Source: Novosphingobium piscinae
GTDB lineage: Bacteria > Pseudomonadota > Alphaproteobacteria > Sphingomonadales > Sphingomonadaceae
Length of the DNA: 64,000 bases
Direction: 5' to 3'
NCBI RefSeq assembly: GCF_014230355.1
Contig: NZ_JACLAX010000001.1
Coordinates: forward strand, 186,001 to 250,000
Positions 17,546 to 26,074 of this stretch are shown piece after piece (the first letter of the stretch is position 1; each line of letters starts with the position of its first letter). A program made the position numbers and the translations under genes. Below the pieces are notes generated by a model, which made no database searches, was not told where the DNA came from, and worked only from the letters and a program-made list of their open reading frames with translations.

Positions 17546-17920
17546 GTGCCGGCGGTGCCCTCGGTCCTGATCTTCCTCAAGCGCAAGCCTGGCCTGAGCC
17601 AGGCTGAATTCCGCGCCTATTACGAGGACCATCACGTACCGCTGTGCATGCGCTATATGGCCGGGCCACAACGCTATGTCCGGCACTACCTGGAGTCCGG
17701 GCCGGAGGACGCCAATCGTCCCTTCGATGTCATCACCGAACTCGGGTTCGCGAGCGCGGCGATGCGAGACGCAGTGCTGGACGCCCTGCGCCGCGATGCG
17801 CTTCCGGCCGAGGTAATCGCTGATGAGCACCGGCTGTTCGATCGCAGCCGCAGCCGCGCGGTGGCGGTCAGCGATCACGCTACCGACCTTGTTCCGGGGG
17901 AGGTCGCGCGCCATGGGTGA
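17546..17920 (+). CDS. EthD-domain small protein
   Basis: A 124-aa protein with a dimeric alpha/beta-barrel (EthD-like) pattern: VLIFLKRKPGLSQAEFRAYYEDHHVPL at the N-terminus (strand, helix, then the conserved HHVPL). EthD was described with ether-degrading P450 systems, and homologues often accompany oxygenases without a proven reaction. Translation would start at the GTG directly after the Rieske stop (TGAGTG), implying coupling. Function here unknown; an accessory to the Rieske enzyme is the simplest reading. Confidence 0.75.
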   Translation: MPAVPSVLIFLKRKPGLSQAEFRAYYEDHHVPLCMRYMAGPQRYVRHYLESGPEDANRPFDVITELGFASAAMRDAVLDALRRDALPAEVIADEHRLFDRSRSRAVAVSDHATDLVPGEVARHG

Positions 17921-19148
17921 GACCCGGCCCGGCGCCATGGCCGAATGGCGCAGCCACTGCATGCTGCCGCTGGCGGCCGCCTGCGGCTATGCCACCAGCG
18001 TGATCCACATCTATGGGCTGGGCCCCTATATCCAGCCGATAGCGGCCACTTTCGGGTGGAGCCGGACCCAGGTCACCGTCGGGGTGACCTTGGCCACGCT
18101 GGTCCAGGCGCTGCTGAGCGTGCCGGTCGGGCTCGCGGTCGACCGCTTCGGACCGCGGGCGCTCGGCGTGGGCGGGGTCGTGCTATCGGCCGCCGCCTTC
18201 GCCGGGATCGGCACGGCGACGGGCAGCCCGGCGAACTGGTATCTGCTCTGGTTGCTGATGGCGCTCGCCACCCTTCCGGTCCAGGCTACGGTCTGGACCA
18301 GCGCGGTAGCCTCGCGCTTCACCGCCTCGCGCGGGCTGGCGTTTGCCGTGACGCTGTGCGGCGCCTCGGTGGCGCAGGCGCTGTTTCCCTACCTCGGGGC
18401 GCGGCTGATCGCGGCAGTCGGCTGGCAGCGCGCCATGGCCTGGCAGGCCGGCCTGTGGATCGCGCTTGCCTTCCCGCTGATCTGGCTGTTCTTCCGCGGC
18501 GCGCATGACCGCCCGCGCGGCGGCGGTGCCCGACAGGCCGCCAGCGCCGCGCCGCTGCAGACCGGGCTGACCTTTGCCGAGGGGCTGCGCTCAAGCGTCT
18601 ATGCGCGGCTGTTCCTGACCTGCCTGATGCTGACCTTCGGCATGGTCGCCCTGTCGATCCACTTCGTCCCGGTCCTGACCGCGCGGGGCGCCACGGCCAC
18701 GGCCGCTGCCGGGATCGCCTCGCTGATCGGCCTGTCCTCGATCGTCGGCCGGCTCGGCACCGGCGTCCTGATCGACCGCTATCCCGCCCGGCTGGTCGGC
18801 GGCGGCGTGTTCCTGTTGCCCGCGCTGGGCACCGTGGTGCTCCTGTTCAGCGGGGCGAGCGGCCTTGGGCCGATGGTCGCCGCTGCAGTGATCGGGCTGA
18901 CCCTCGGCGCGGAAATCGACGTGATCGTCTACATCCTGACCCGCTACTTCGGCCTGCGCGCGTTCGGGGCGCTCTATGGGGCGCTGCTGATCGCGCTGTC
19001 GCTCGGCACGGCGCTGGGTCCACTGGCCGCCGCGCGGGTATTCGACCTGACCGGCCGCTACGACCTGTTCCTGTGGAGCACGGTGGGCCTGATGCTGGCC
19101 AGCAGCGTGGCGCTGCTCAGCCTCCCGCGCGAACCCGCGGCAGATTGA
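17913..19148 (+). CDS. MFS transporter
   Basis: A 411-aa integral membrane protein with about twelve hydrophobic helices. The loop 2-3 signature appears as GLAVDRFGPRALGVGG and its repeat as GTGVLIDRYPARLVGGG. It resembles monocarboxylate/oxalate-formate-antiporter type MFS carriers and is probably an importer of an organic acid in the inner membrane. ATG 17913 lies inside the last codons of the EthD gene and follows a GGGGGAGG site. It is the last gene of the Rieske operon and probably delivers that enzyme's substrate (inference). Confidence 0.88.
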   Translation: MGETRPGAMAEWRSHCMLPLAAACGYATSVIHIYGLGPYIQPIAATFGWSRTQVTVGVTLATLVQALLSVPVGLAVDRFGPRALGVGGVVLSAAAFAGIGTATGSPANWYLLWLLMALATLPVQATVWTSAVASRFTASRGLAFAVTLCGASVAQALFPYLGARLIAAVGWQRAMAWQAGLWIALAFPLIWLFFRGAHDRPRGGGARQAASAAPLQTGLTFAEGLRSSVYARLFLTCLMLTFGMVALSIHFVPVLTARGATATAAAGIASLIGLSSIVGRLGTGVLIDRYPARLVGGGVFLLPALGTVVLLFSGASGLGPMVAAAVIGLTLGAEIDVIVYILTRYFGLRAFGALYGALLIALSLGTALGPLAAARVFDLTGRYDLFLWSTVGLMLASSVALLSLPREPAAD

Positions 19149-19151
19149 GCC

Positions 19152-20063
19152 TCACCCCCACAGCGCGTCAGCCGCGGCCAGGGCCTGGGCGCCGCGCCCG
19201 CCGAGCGCGCTGACCAGCAGCTTGAGCCGGTAGGTCCACAGATGCAGTGGATGCTCCAGTGTCATGCCCATCGCACCCATGCACTGGTGCAGGTCGTAGA
19301 CCACCAGCCGGGCGGACTCCTGCGCGTGGAAGGCGGCCAGCGCCGCGTCGGCGGGGTCGAGCGTGTGCGCGGCCTGCAAGGCCAGCCAGTAGACGCCGTT
19401 GGTGCGCACCTGGGCCTCGGCGAGGCGGTGGCGCAGCGCCTGGAAGGTGGCTAGCGCGCGGCCGAACTGCCTGCGCTCGGACACGTGGGCGCAGGCACTG
19501 CCAAGCGCCGCGGCCAGCAGCCCGGCGGCTTCAGCGGCCAGCGCGACCTGCCAGTGGGTGCGGCAGGCGGTCGGGGTCAGGGCATGGATGGTGCGCCCCT
19601 CGGGCAGGGCCAGCAGGCTCGCCACGGGATAGCCGTAAAGCGCCTCGGGTTCGGGGCGGACCTGTACGGCCTCGGCGGTGAAACTGGTCACCTGATCTCC
19701 CAGCACCACCACCGTCGCGCCCGGGGCGAGGAACGGCAGCGGGCGGTGTGGCGCGTCGGCCTCGACCAGACAGACCGGCCCGGGCGCCTCGAGCCCCAGC
19801 GCGGGGCGCAGGATCGCCGTGGTCGCCGCAGCGGTGGCCTGCGGCAGGCGGGCCAGCCGCTCGACCACGATCGCCGCCGTGCCGATCCCGAGATCGGGAT
19901 CGAACCCCACGTCCAGGAACCCGCCTTCAGCCAGGGCGCGGTCGAGCGCGGGGTCGGTCAGGGCGAAGCCGGTCTCGTGCAGGACCACGCTGGCGAACGG
20001 CCGGGTCAGCGCCTCGAGCGCGTCGAGGATCGCGATCTGGTCGGAGGTGAGCGACAGGTCCAT
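19152..20063 (-). CDS. Acyl-CoA dehydrogenase, small (non-catalytic type) subunit
   Basis: A 303-aa truncated ACAD-like chain, well below the 380-400 aa of a complete enzyme. It has the N-terminal helical part (LTSDQIAILDALEALTRPF) and the C-terminal helical domain (SERRQFGRALATFQALRHRLAEAQ; MGAMGMTLEHPLHLWTYRLK) but a reduced middle beta-domain and no obvious catalytic Glu. Such chains pair with a full-length partner in alpha2beta2 ACADs known from actinobacterial steroid catabolism. The stop of the upstream large subunit and this ATG share one base (TGATG), so they should be made in equal amounts. Confidence 0.85.
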   Translation of the reverse strand: MDLSLTSDQIAILDALEALTRPFASVVLHETGFALTDPALDRALAEGGFLDVGFDPDLGIGTAAIVVERLARLPQATAAATTAILRPALGLEAPGPVCLVEADAPHRPLPFLAPGATVVVLGDQVTSFTAEAVQVRPEPEALYGYPVASLLALPEGRTIHALTPTACRTHWQVALAAEAAGLLAAALGSACAHVSERRQFGRALATFQALRHRLAEAQVRTNGVYWLALQAAHTLDPADAALAAFHAQESARLVVYDLHQCMGAMGMTLEHPLHLWTYRLKLLVSALGGRGAQALAAADALWG

Positions 20064-21208
20064 CAGCGCGGTTCCCGCGGCAGCCCCAGCACGTCGCTGG
20101 CGATGATGTTGAGCTGGATCTCGGCCGCCCCCGCGGCGATCCCCGCGACGATGCCGCGCTGGTGGTGCATCTTGAGGTAGGGGTGCGCATCGGCCAGCGC
20201 CTCGGGGAGATACTCCACCACGAACTCGGCGACCCGCCGTTCAGCCATGACCGTGGCGAACCGCGCCGAGGAGCTTTCCGGTCCGATCCGCTCGCCCGCG
20301 GCGCGGCGGGTGACGATCGCATAGCTGGCGGTGCGCGCGGCCTCGCACAGCGCCGCGGCGTGGGCCGCCTCGATCCGCACCGCCTCGCCCCGCCAGCGGC
20401 CCTCGGCACGCAGGATCGCCACCGCGCGGTCGAGCGCGGCGCGGGCCAGGCTGTAGCGCGGGATGCCCAGCCGTTCGTTGACCAGGCTGTAGGCGATGAT
20501 CTCCCAGGCCTGGCCCTCCTCGCCGAACAGGGCCTCGCGCGGGACCAGCATGTCGTCGAAGAACACCTCGTGGATGTCGCCCTCGCCGATCAGCGAGGGG
20601 ATCTGGCGCACCGTGATGCCCGGCGTGTCCATCGGGACCAGCAGGATCGAGATGCCGCGCTTGCGGTCCTCCGAGGTGCGGCACAGCAGGAAGCAGGTGT
20701 CGGCCAGCCCGGCGTAGGAGGTCCAGATCTTCTGGCCGCTCACCCGGTAGTGATCGCCCTCCAGCACCGCTCGCGTGCGCAGGCTGGCCAGGTCCGAGCC
20801 CGCGCCCGGCTCGGAGAAGCCCTGGCACCACAGCGCCCGGCCTTCGGCGATCGGCGGCAGATAGCGCGCCTTCTGGGCCTCGGTGCCGTACTTTATCAGC
20901 GTCGGGCCGATCCAGTTGACGTTCATGTACTGACCGCCGCGCGGTTCGCCGGCGATCCACATCTCCTCGGCGAGGATGGTCTGGTGCCACGGGTCGAGCC
21001 CCTGCCCACCGAGGTCGACCGGCCAGTGCGGGGTAAGCAGATGCTCTTCGGCCAGCTTGCCGCAGAAGGTCTCGGCGTAGCGAGTCAGGTCGGGTGAGGC
21101 CGGACCGTGCTGCGAGAACCGCTCCCACTCCTCGGGCAGCGTGCTGGCGAGAAAGTCCTTCAGCCGCTGGCGGAAGGCCTGCTCTTCGGGCGTCCAGGTA
21201 AAGTCCAT
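20063..21208 (-). CDS. Acyl-CoA dehydrogenase, large subunit
   Basis: A 381-aa ACAD with CQGFSEPGAGSDLAS (FAD/substrate loop), GQKIWTSYAGLAD, and a C-terminal AAGAAEIQLNIIASDVLG. The MCAD-type base position is Ala here, while LVNERLGIPRYS places a Glu at the isovaleryl-CoA-dehydrogenase/ChsE4-type site. It is partner of the short ACAD chain immediately downstream, forming a probable heterotetramer. ATG 21208 faces the second ACAD pair across a divergent gap with two operator candidates. Confidence 0.92.
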   Translation of the reverse strand: MDFTWTPEEQAFRQRLKDFLASTLPEEWERFSQHGPASPDLTRYAETFCGKLAEEHLLTPHWPVDLGGQGLDPWHQTILAEEMWIAGEPRGGQYMNVNWIGPTLIKYGTEAQKARYLPPIAEGRALWCQGFSEPGAGSDLASLRTRAVLEGDHYRVSGQKIWTSYAGLADTCFLLCRTSEDRKRGISILLVPMDTPGITVRQIPSLIGEGDIHEVFFDDMLVPREALFGEEGQAWEIIAYSLVNERLGIPRYSLARAALDRAVAILRAEGRWRGEAVRIEAAHAAALCEAARTASYAIVTRRAAGERIGPESSSARFATVMAERRVAEFVVEYLPEALADAHPYLKMHHQRGIVAGIAAGAAEIQLNIIASDVLGLPREPR

Positions 21209-21272
21209 GGGCCGCAGCCATGCCTCCCGGCCCTGACAACGGCAAGGTTCGCCCGCCGAACCGGCCCGATTG

Positions 21273-21336
21273 ATTGCCGGGGCGATGGCCGAACCGGTGG
21301 CGGGAATGGTGGCCTGAGCCCTATCGCCATCGGGAT
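21273..21336. promoter_or_regulatory. Pair of operator candidates between the two ACAD operons
   Basis: ATTGC-CGGG-GCGAT at 21273-21286 and ATCGC-CATC-GGGAT at 21323-21336, 50 bp apart, each with one base off the consensus on one half. The first is almost the reverse complement of the site at 15981. Confidence 0.55.
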
Positions 21337-21387
21337 ATGTGCGCGCGGCGCTTGCGCTGCGGCGGCCGAGCGGGCCTAGCTGGCGCC

Positions 21388-22584
21388 ATGGCACACCCTA
21401 CCGATGTCTCTACCACCGCGCTCGCCGGGCTGCGCGCCGACCTGCGCGCCTGGCTCGCCGTCAACCGCCCGGCAGATTGGCGCGCCTGTGCCACGCATGC
21501 CGAATTCGCGGCGTCGCAACGCGACTGGTTCCGCAAGCTGGTCGAGGCGGGCTATGCCATCCCGCACTGGCCGGCCGAATGGCCTGGCGGCGGCCGCAGC
21601 CTGGCCGAGCAGAAGGTGATCTACGAAGAGCTCGCCCGGGCCGATGCTCCGCGCCTGCTGCTCTCGTTCGTCTCGACCTACCACGCCTTTGCCACCCTGC
21701 ACGAATGCGGCAACGCCGAGCAGAAGGCCCGCTACCTGCCCGGCATCCTCAGGGGTGAGACCTGGTGCCAGGGCTTTTCCGAGCCCGGTGCCGGCTCCGA
21801 CCTCGCCGCCGTCCGCACCCGCGCGGAACGCCGCGGCGACGTCTACGCGGTCAACGGCCAGAAGGTCTGGTCGACCATGGCGCAGTATGCCGATCGCTGC
21901 CTGCTGCTGGCCCGCACCGCCAGCGAGGGCGCGAAGCAGGCCGGGCTGACCTATTTCCTGCTCGACATGACCGCGCCGGGGGTGACCGTCCGCCCGATCC
22001 ACCAGATCCAGGGCGACGAGGAGTTCGCCGAGATCTTCCTCGACAATGTCGAGATCCCGGTGACCGAGCGGATCGGCGCCGAGGGTGACGGGTGGGCGGT
22101 GGCCCAGGCCACGCTGTCGTCCGAGCGCGGGCTTACCCTGATGGAGCTGGGCTATCGGATGCGCGGCGCGCTGGACCGCCTCGCGGCGCTGATTGGCGAG
22201 ACCGGGCGCACCGGCGATGCCGGTGTGCAGCGCGACTTCGGCGCCCTCACTGGCCAGGTTGACGCGGTCTGCGCGCTGGCCGACCAGTTCCTCGACCGCC
22301 GGATGACCGGGCAGGAGCAGGTCGGCGATGCCTCGGTGGTCAAGAATGCCTATTCGAGAGCGCTGCGGGCTTATGCTGCGCTGGGCGTGCGGCTTGGCGG
22401 GATCGCGGCGCAGCGGCGCGAGCCGATCACCTACGGCGATCTCAACAGTGGCAACTGGATGGCCGATTTCATGAACAGCTATGCCTGGACCATCGCCGGC
22501 GGCAGTGAGGAGATCCAGCGCAACATCATCGCCGAGCGCATGCTGGGCATGCCGCGCGAACCGAAGGGATGGACAGCGCCATGA
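21388..22584 (+). CDS. Acyl-CoA dehydrogenase, large subunit
   Basis: A 398-aa ACAD with WCQGFSEPGAGSDLAAV, NGQKVWSTMAQYAD and a C-terminal AGGSEEIQRNIIAERMLG. The MCAD base position aligns with Gly, and LSSERGLTLMELG supplies a Glu at the alternative site, as in the other large subunit. It overlaps the following small-subunit gene by 16 bp, so the two are coupled and should assemble together. ATG 21388. Confidence 0.92.
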   Translation: MAHPTDVSTTALAGLRADLRAWLAVNRPADWRACATHAEFAASQRDWFRKLVEAGYAIPHWPAEWPGGGRSLAEQKVIYEELARADAPRLLLSFVSTYHAFATLHECGNAEQKARYLPGILRGETWCQGFSEPGAGSDLAAVRTRAERRGDVYAVNGQKVWSTMAQYADRCLLLARTASEGAKQAGLTYFLLDMTAPGVTVRPIHQIQGDEEFAEIFLDNVEIPVTERIGAEGDGWAVAQATLSSERGLTLMELGYRMRGALDRLAALIGETGRTGDAGVQRDFGALTGQVDAVCALADQFLDRRMTGQEQVGDASVVKNAYSRALRAYAALGVRLGGIAAQRREPITYGDLNSGNWMADFMNSYAWTIAGGSEEIQRNIIAERMLGMPREPKGWTAP

Positions 22585-23552
22585 TGATCTCGCGCGAGGA
22601 GCTGCGCGATTCCGCCCGCAAGGGGCTGGGCAGCGATGGACTGGCGCCCGATCCGGTGGCCAGCTGGGACCGGCTGGTCGACATGGGCTGGTTCGCCCTC
22701 GCCGTCCCCGAGGAGCTGGGCGGGCTGGGCCTTGGCGCCGAGGCGCTCGCCGCGGTCCATGTCGAGCTGGGCCGGGCGCTGGTCCCGGGCGCGGCGATTG
22801 CCCAGATGGCCGCGATCGAGGTGCTTTGCGCCGCGCCCGATTTCGCCGACCGGGCCGCGCTGATCCCGGCCGCCGTGGCCGGTGAGCGGATCGGTCTGTC
22901 GCTGGATGCGCCGGGCCGGCCGGCGACCGGATGCGTGATCGATGCCGATCAGGTCCGCCAGCTGCTGCTCGTCTCGCCCCAACGGATCGCCCTGGCGCCG
23001 GTGCTGGGCGCGACCATGGTTCCGACCTGGGACGAGACCCGGCGTCTCGGCGATGTCGCGATCGGTGCGGAGACGGTCATCGCTGCTGGTGATGCGGCGC
23101 GTGGGCTGTACGACCTGGCGACCACGCGGGTCCTCCTGGCGCTCGCCGCCGATGCAGTCGGCGGGGCCGCGGCGGCGCTCGCCATGACGGTGGACTATCT
23201 CAAGACGCGCCGCCAGTTCGACCGCCCGCTAGCTCTGTTCCAGGCGCTCAAGCACCGCGTGGCAGACTGCCAGATCGCGCTGGTCGCCGCCGAGGCGCTG
23301 TTGTGGAGCCGGGCTGCTGCGCCGCTGACCGTGGCGATGGCCGGCGCGCTCAAAGCCCGGGCGACGACGATGTTTCGCGATGTGGCGGAAGAGGCGGTTC
23401 AGCTCCATGGCGGCATCGGGCTGACCGCCGAGCATCCCTGCCACCTGTTCCTCAAGCGCGCGTTCCTCGACGCGGCGCTGGCCGGCGATGCCGACCACTG
23501 GAACGCCGTGGCGGGCCAGTCGGCGCTCGCGCTCGTCCAGCCGGCGAGCTGA
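22569..23552 (+). CDS. Acyl-CoA dehydrogenase, small (non-catalytic type) subunit
   Basis: A 327-aa ACAD-like chain with the N-terminal helical domain (VDMGWFALAVPEELGGLGLG) and the C-terminal one (TRRQFDRPLALFQALKHRVADCQ; VQLHGGIGLTAEHPCHLFLKR), but a shortened beta-domain and no recognisable catalytic Glu. It is the partner of the preceding large subunit. ATG 22569 lies inside that gene's 3' end and follows AAGGG; the second ATG at 22581 is a possible alternative. Confidence 0.86.
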   Translation: MDSAMMISREELRDSARKGLGSDGLAPDPVASWDRLVDMGWFALAVPEELGGLGLGAEALAAVHVELGRALVPGAAIAQMAAIEVLCAAPDFADRAALIPAAVAGERIGLSLDAPGRPATGCVIDADQVRQLLLVSPQRIALAPVLGATMVPTWDETRRLGDVAIGAETVIAAGDAARGLYDLATTRVLLALAADAVGGAAAALAMTVDYLKTRRQFDRPLALFQALKHRVADCQIALVAAEALLWSRAAAPLTVAMAGALKARATTMFRDVAEEAVQLHGGIGLTAEHPCHLFLKRAFLDAALAGDADHWNAVAGQSALALVQPAS

Positions 23553-23561
23553 GCGCCGGAC

Positions 23562-23604
23562 CGGTCTCCCCGGCCGCCGCCTGCTGGGCGCGCCGAGGAG
23601 ACCG
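23562..23604. terminator. Possible long hairpin between convergent operons
   Basis: CGGTCTCC (23562-23569) and GGAGACCG (23597-23604) are perfect 8-bp arms around a 27-base GC-rich loop between the ACAD and E1-beta genes. The loop is long and no T-run follows. Confidence 0.3.
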
Positions 23605-23610
23605 CACGGA

Positions 23611-24600
23611 TCAGTCCATCAGGGCCTTCGCGGCGGCGACAATCGCGTCCGGCTGCACGATGTAGGCATCCTCCAGCGCCTTGGCGAAGGGCACCGGGCA
23701 CTGCGGGGCGCCGAGCCGGCAGACCGGCTTCTTCAGCTGGCCGAACAGCTCCTCGTTGATGGTCGCGGCGATCTCGGCGCCCGGGCCGAACGAGCGCACC
23801 GCCTCGTGCACGATCATCGCCCGGCCAGTCTTGGCGACCGATTCGAGCACGCAGGCGCGGTCCCACGGCGAGATCGTGCGCAGGTCGATCAGTTCGGCCG
23901 AGATCCCCGCCTCGGCCAGGCCCTGCAGCGCCATCTGGCAGCGCAACACTTGCGCTGACCACGACACGATCGTCACGTCGCTGCCCGGCACCACGACCTT
24001 GGCCTTGCCCAGGGGAATGGGTCCCTGATCGGCGGCGACCTCACCCGGCACGAACAGGGTCATGCCGCCCTCGATGAAGATGCACGGATCGGGATCGTCG
24101 ATGCACGACAGCAGCAGCCCCTTGAGGTCTGCCGGGTTTGAGCCGGCGACGACCTTGATCCCCGCGGTATGGGCGAACCAGCCTTCGAAGAAGTCGGAGT
24201 GCTGTCCGGCGGTCTGCCAGCCCGCCCCGGTCAGCGTGCGGATGGTCAGCGGCACGCTGGTCTGCCCGCCCGACATGAACCGCAGCTTGGCCGCATGGTT
24301 CACGATCATGTCCATGGCAACCGTGGTGAAGTTCATCATCATGATCTCGGCCACGGGCTTGTAACCGGCCATGGCCGCGCCGATCGCCGCGCCCATGATC
24401 GCCTGCTCCGAGATCGGGGTGGACTTGACGCGGTCGGTCCCGAACTTGCTCGACAGGCCCTTCATCGTGCCGGTCACGCCGCCGCCCTCACGGTCGCCCA
24501 CGTCCTCGCCCAGCACCAGCACCTTCGGATCGGCGGCCATCGCTTCCATCATGGCGGCGTTGATCGCCTGGATGCCGTTCATCTGGATCATATCGCTCAT
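23611..24600 (-). CDS. 2-oxoacid/acetoin dehydrogenase-type E1 beta subunit
   Basis: A 329-aa transketolase-like pyrimidine-binding plus C-terminal domain protein. Motifs are VLVLGEDVGDREGG (the conserved Glu that activates TPP), STPISEQAIMGAAIGAAMAG, and the C-terminal half with IDLRTISPWD and IVHEAVRSFGPGAEIAA. It pairs with E1-alpha to decarboxylate a 2-oxoacid (or cleave an acetoin-like compound) and transfer the acyl group to a lipoyl domain. Its ATG overlaps the E1-alpha stop by 4 bp. No E2 acyltransferase or E3 gene adjoins; the nearest partner is the lipoyl-domain gene at 29763. Confidence 0.9.
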   Translation of the reverse strand: MSDMIQMNGIQAINAAMMEAMAADPKVLVLGEDVGDREGGGVTGTMKGLSSKFGTDRVKSTPISEQAIMGAAIGAAMAGYKPVAEIMMMNFTTVAMDMIVNHAAKLRFMSGGQTSVPLTIRTLTGAGWQTAGQHSDFFEGWFAHTAGIKVVAGSNPADLKGLLLSCIDDPDPCIFIEGGMTLFVPGEVAADQGPIPLGKAKVVVPGSDVTIVSWSAQVLRCQMALQGLAEAGISAELIDLRTISPWDRACVLESVAKTGRAMIVHEAVRSFGPGAEIAATINEELFGQLKKPVCRLGAPQCPVPFAKALEDAYIVQPDAIVAAAKALMD

Positions 24601-25592
24601 GCCGGCATCTCCTCGGCAAAGACATCGCGCCGCAGCTCGTCCAGCGACGGCACCGGGCTGTTCATCCCGAACTCCTGCGCGTCGGCCACTTCGGCCTCGA
24701 TGGCGGCCTGCAGCGCGGCCAGGTCGGCCTCGCTGGCATGGCCCTCGGCGATCAGGCGGGCGCGCAGCGCGGGCAGCGGGTCGGCGGCCATGGCCGCGGC
24801 CTTGGCCTCCTTGTCCATGTAGAAGTCGTCGTCCCCGAGCACGTGGCCAAGGAAGCGGAAGGTCTTGCATTCCAGCAGGGTCGGCCCTTCGCCGCTGCGC
24901 GCCCGGTCAATGGCGGCGGTGACATGGGCATACATGTCATCGGCATCGTTGCCGTCCACGGTGAAGCCCGGCATGCCGTAGCCCGCCGCGCGGCGCGCGA
25001 TGAAGTCGACCGAAGTTGCGTCCTCGTACCGGGTGTGTTCGGCGAAGCCGTTGTTGGCGCAGACGAACAGGACCGGCAGCTTCCAGACCGAGGCCATGTT
25101 GAGCGATTCGTGGAAGGCGCCGATGTTGGACGCGCCGTCGCCGAAATAGGCCACGACCACGCGCTTGCTCCCGTCGAGCTGGGCCGCCCAAGCGAGGCCG
25201 TTGGCGATCGGCATCGACGAACCGACGATGCCGGTGGTGACCATGATTCCCATGTCGGGATAGGTCAGGTGCATCGGCCCGCCCTTGCCCTTGCAGGTTC
25301 CGTCGACCCGGCCGGCGATCTCCGCCCACAGCGGCTTGAGCGGCATGTCCTTGGCGACCATGTCCTGGATGCCGCGATAGATCGTGCAGATCTGGTCTTC
25401 CTGGGTGAGCAGGTGCGAGATCGTCGCCGGAATCACCTCCTGCCCGCGCGCCGAATAGTAGGGCATCTGCAGCCGCCCGCGGCGCAGCGCCGCGCGGATG
25501 GCGTCGTCGTTGCGCTCGACGCGCAGCATCCGGCGATAGATGTCGACAAGCGCCGGGCCGTCCGGCCGTGCGGCATTGCTAAGCTCTGCCAT
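24597..25592 (-). CDS. 2-oxoacid/acetoin dehydrogenase-type E1 alpha subunit (TPP-dependent)
   Basis: A 331-aa TPP enzyme subunit. The cofactor motif starts at GDG (151-153, in FGDGASNIGAFHESLN) and ends at Asn180-Asn181; MHLTYPDMGIMVTTGIVG precedes it and the phosphorylation-loop-like region is YEDATSVDFIARRAAG. Together with the beta subunit it forms an alpha2beta2 E1 of the acetoin, pyruvate or branched-chain type. ATG 25592. It faces the small gene at 25763 across a gap with a strong inverted repeat. Confidence 0.92.
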   Translation of the reverse strand: MAELSNAARPDGPALVDIYRRMLRVERNDDAIRAALRRGRLQMPYYSARGQEVIPATISHLLTQEDQICTIYRGIQDMVAKDMPLKPLWAEIAGRVDGTCKGKGGPMHLTYPDMGIMVTTGIVGSSMPIANGLAWAAQLDGSKRVVVAYFGDGASNIGAFHESLNMASVWKLPVLFVCANNGFAEHTRYEDATSVDFIARRAAGYGMPGFTVDGNDADDMYAHVTAAIDRARSGEGPTLLECKTFRFLGHVLGDDDFYMDKEAKAAAMAADPLPALRARLIAEGHASEADLAALQAAIEAEVADAQEFGMNSPVPSLDELRRDVFAEEMPA

Positions 25593-25655
25593 GGTATCCC
25601 CTGATGGCTGGTTCGTGTGTCCCGGACTCTCGGAGCGGGGGGCGGACAGGTCAAC

Positions 25656-25681
25656 CGCGCCACGGCGATATCTTGCCGTGG
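25656..25681. promoter_or_regulatory. Operator candidate overlapping a CCACGGC/GCCGTGG inverted repeat
   Basis: On the - strand 25669-25656 reads ATCGC-CGTG-GCGCG, a one-half-degenerate member of the recurrent family. Overlapping it, CCACGGC (25660-25666) and GCCGTGG (25675-25681) form perfect 7-bp arms around 8 bp. The gap drives E1-alpha/beta (-) and the 91-aa gene (+). Confidence 0.45.
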
Positions 25682-25762
25682 CCGCGTGGACCGCGCTGCC
25701 ACGGCGTATAGGGAAGGACCCTTGCTGGCCGCTCCTGCGCCGGCCCACGACGGACCGCTGCC

Positions 25763-26038
25763 ATGACCGAACGCCCGACCATCGAGGATGCCGCCGCGCG
25801 GGTGATCTCGCTCGAGGCCGAACTGGAAACGGCCGGTCATGCCACAACCGGCGGCGACGAGCTGGCCGCCACCCGCGCCGCGCTGCATGCCTGGGTCGAG
25901 ACCGTGGTTGCCGCGGTTGCCTCGCCCGGGGTTGGCCGGGTCACGCTGATCCACGCCAATGGCACCCAGAGCAAGATCGCCGCGCCCGACCTGCCCTTCT
26001 TGCTGACCCGGCCGGTGTCGTTCGACCAGCAGGGCTAG
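25763..26038 (+). CDS. Hypothetical protein, 91 aa
   Basis: A small soluble protein with good third-position GC bias and an ATG at 25763. The first half is predicted helical (EDAAARVISLEAELETAG, a short coiled-coil-like heptad), followed by a second helix (AATRAALHAWVETVVAAV) and a beta-hairpin-like end (GRVTLIHANGTQSKIAAPD). I do not recognise the family. It is a lone + gene between the E1-alpha operon and the convergent flavoprotein, so it probably shares the divergent promoter and regulator with E1. Confidence 0.6.
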   Translation: MTERPTIEDAAARVISLEAELETAGHATTGGDELAATRAALHAWVETVVAAVASPGVGRVTLIHANGTQSKIAAPDLPFLLTRPVSFDQQG

Positions 26039-26074
26039 GCCCCGCACCCCAAGCCCCGGCCGCCGCCCTGCCCC

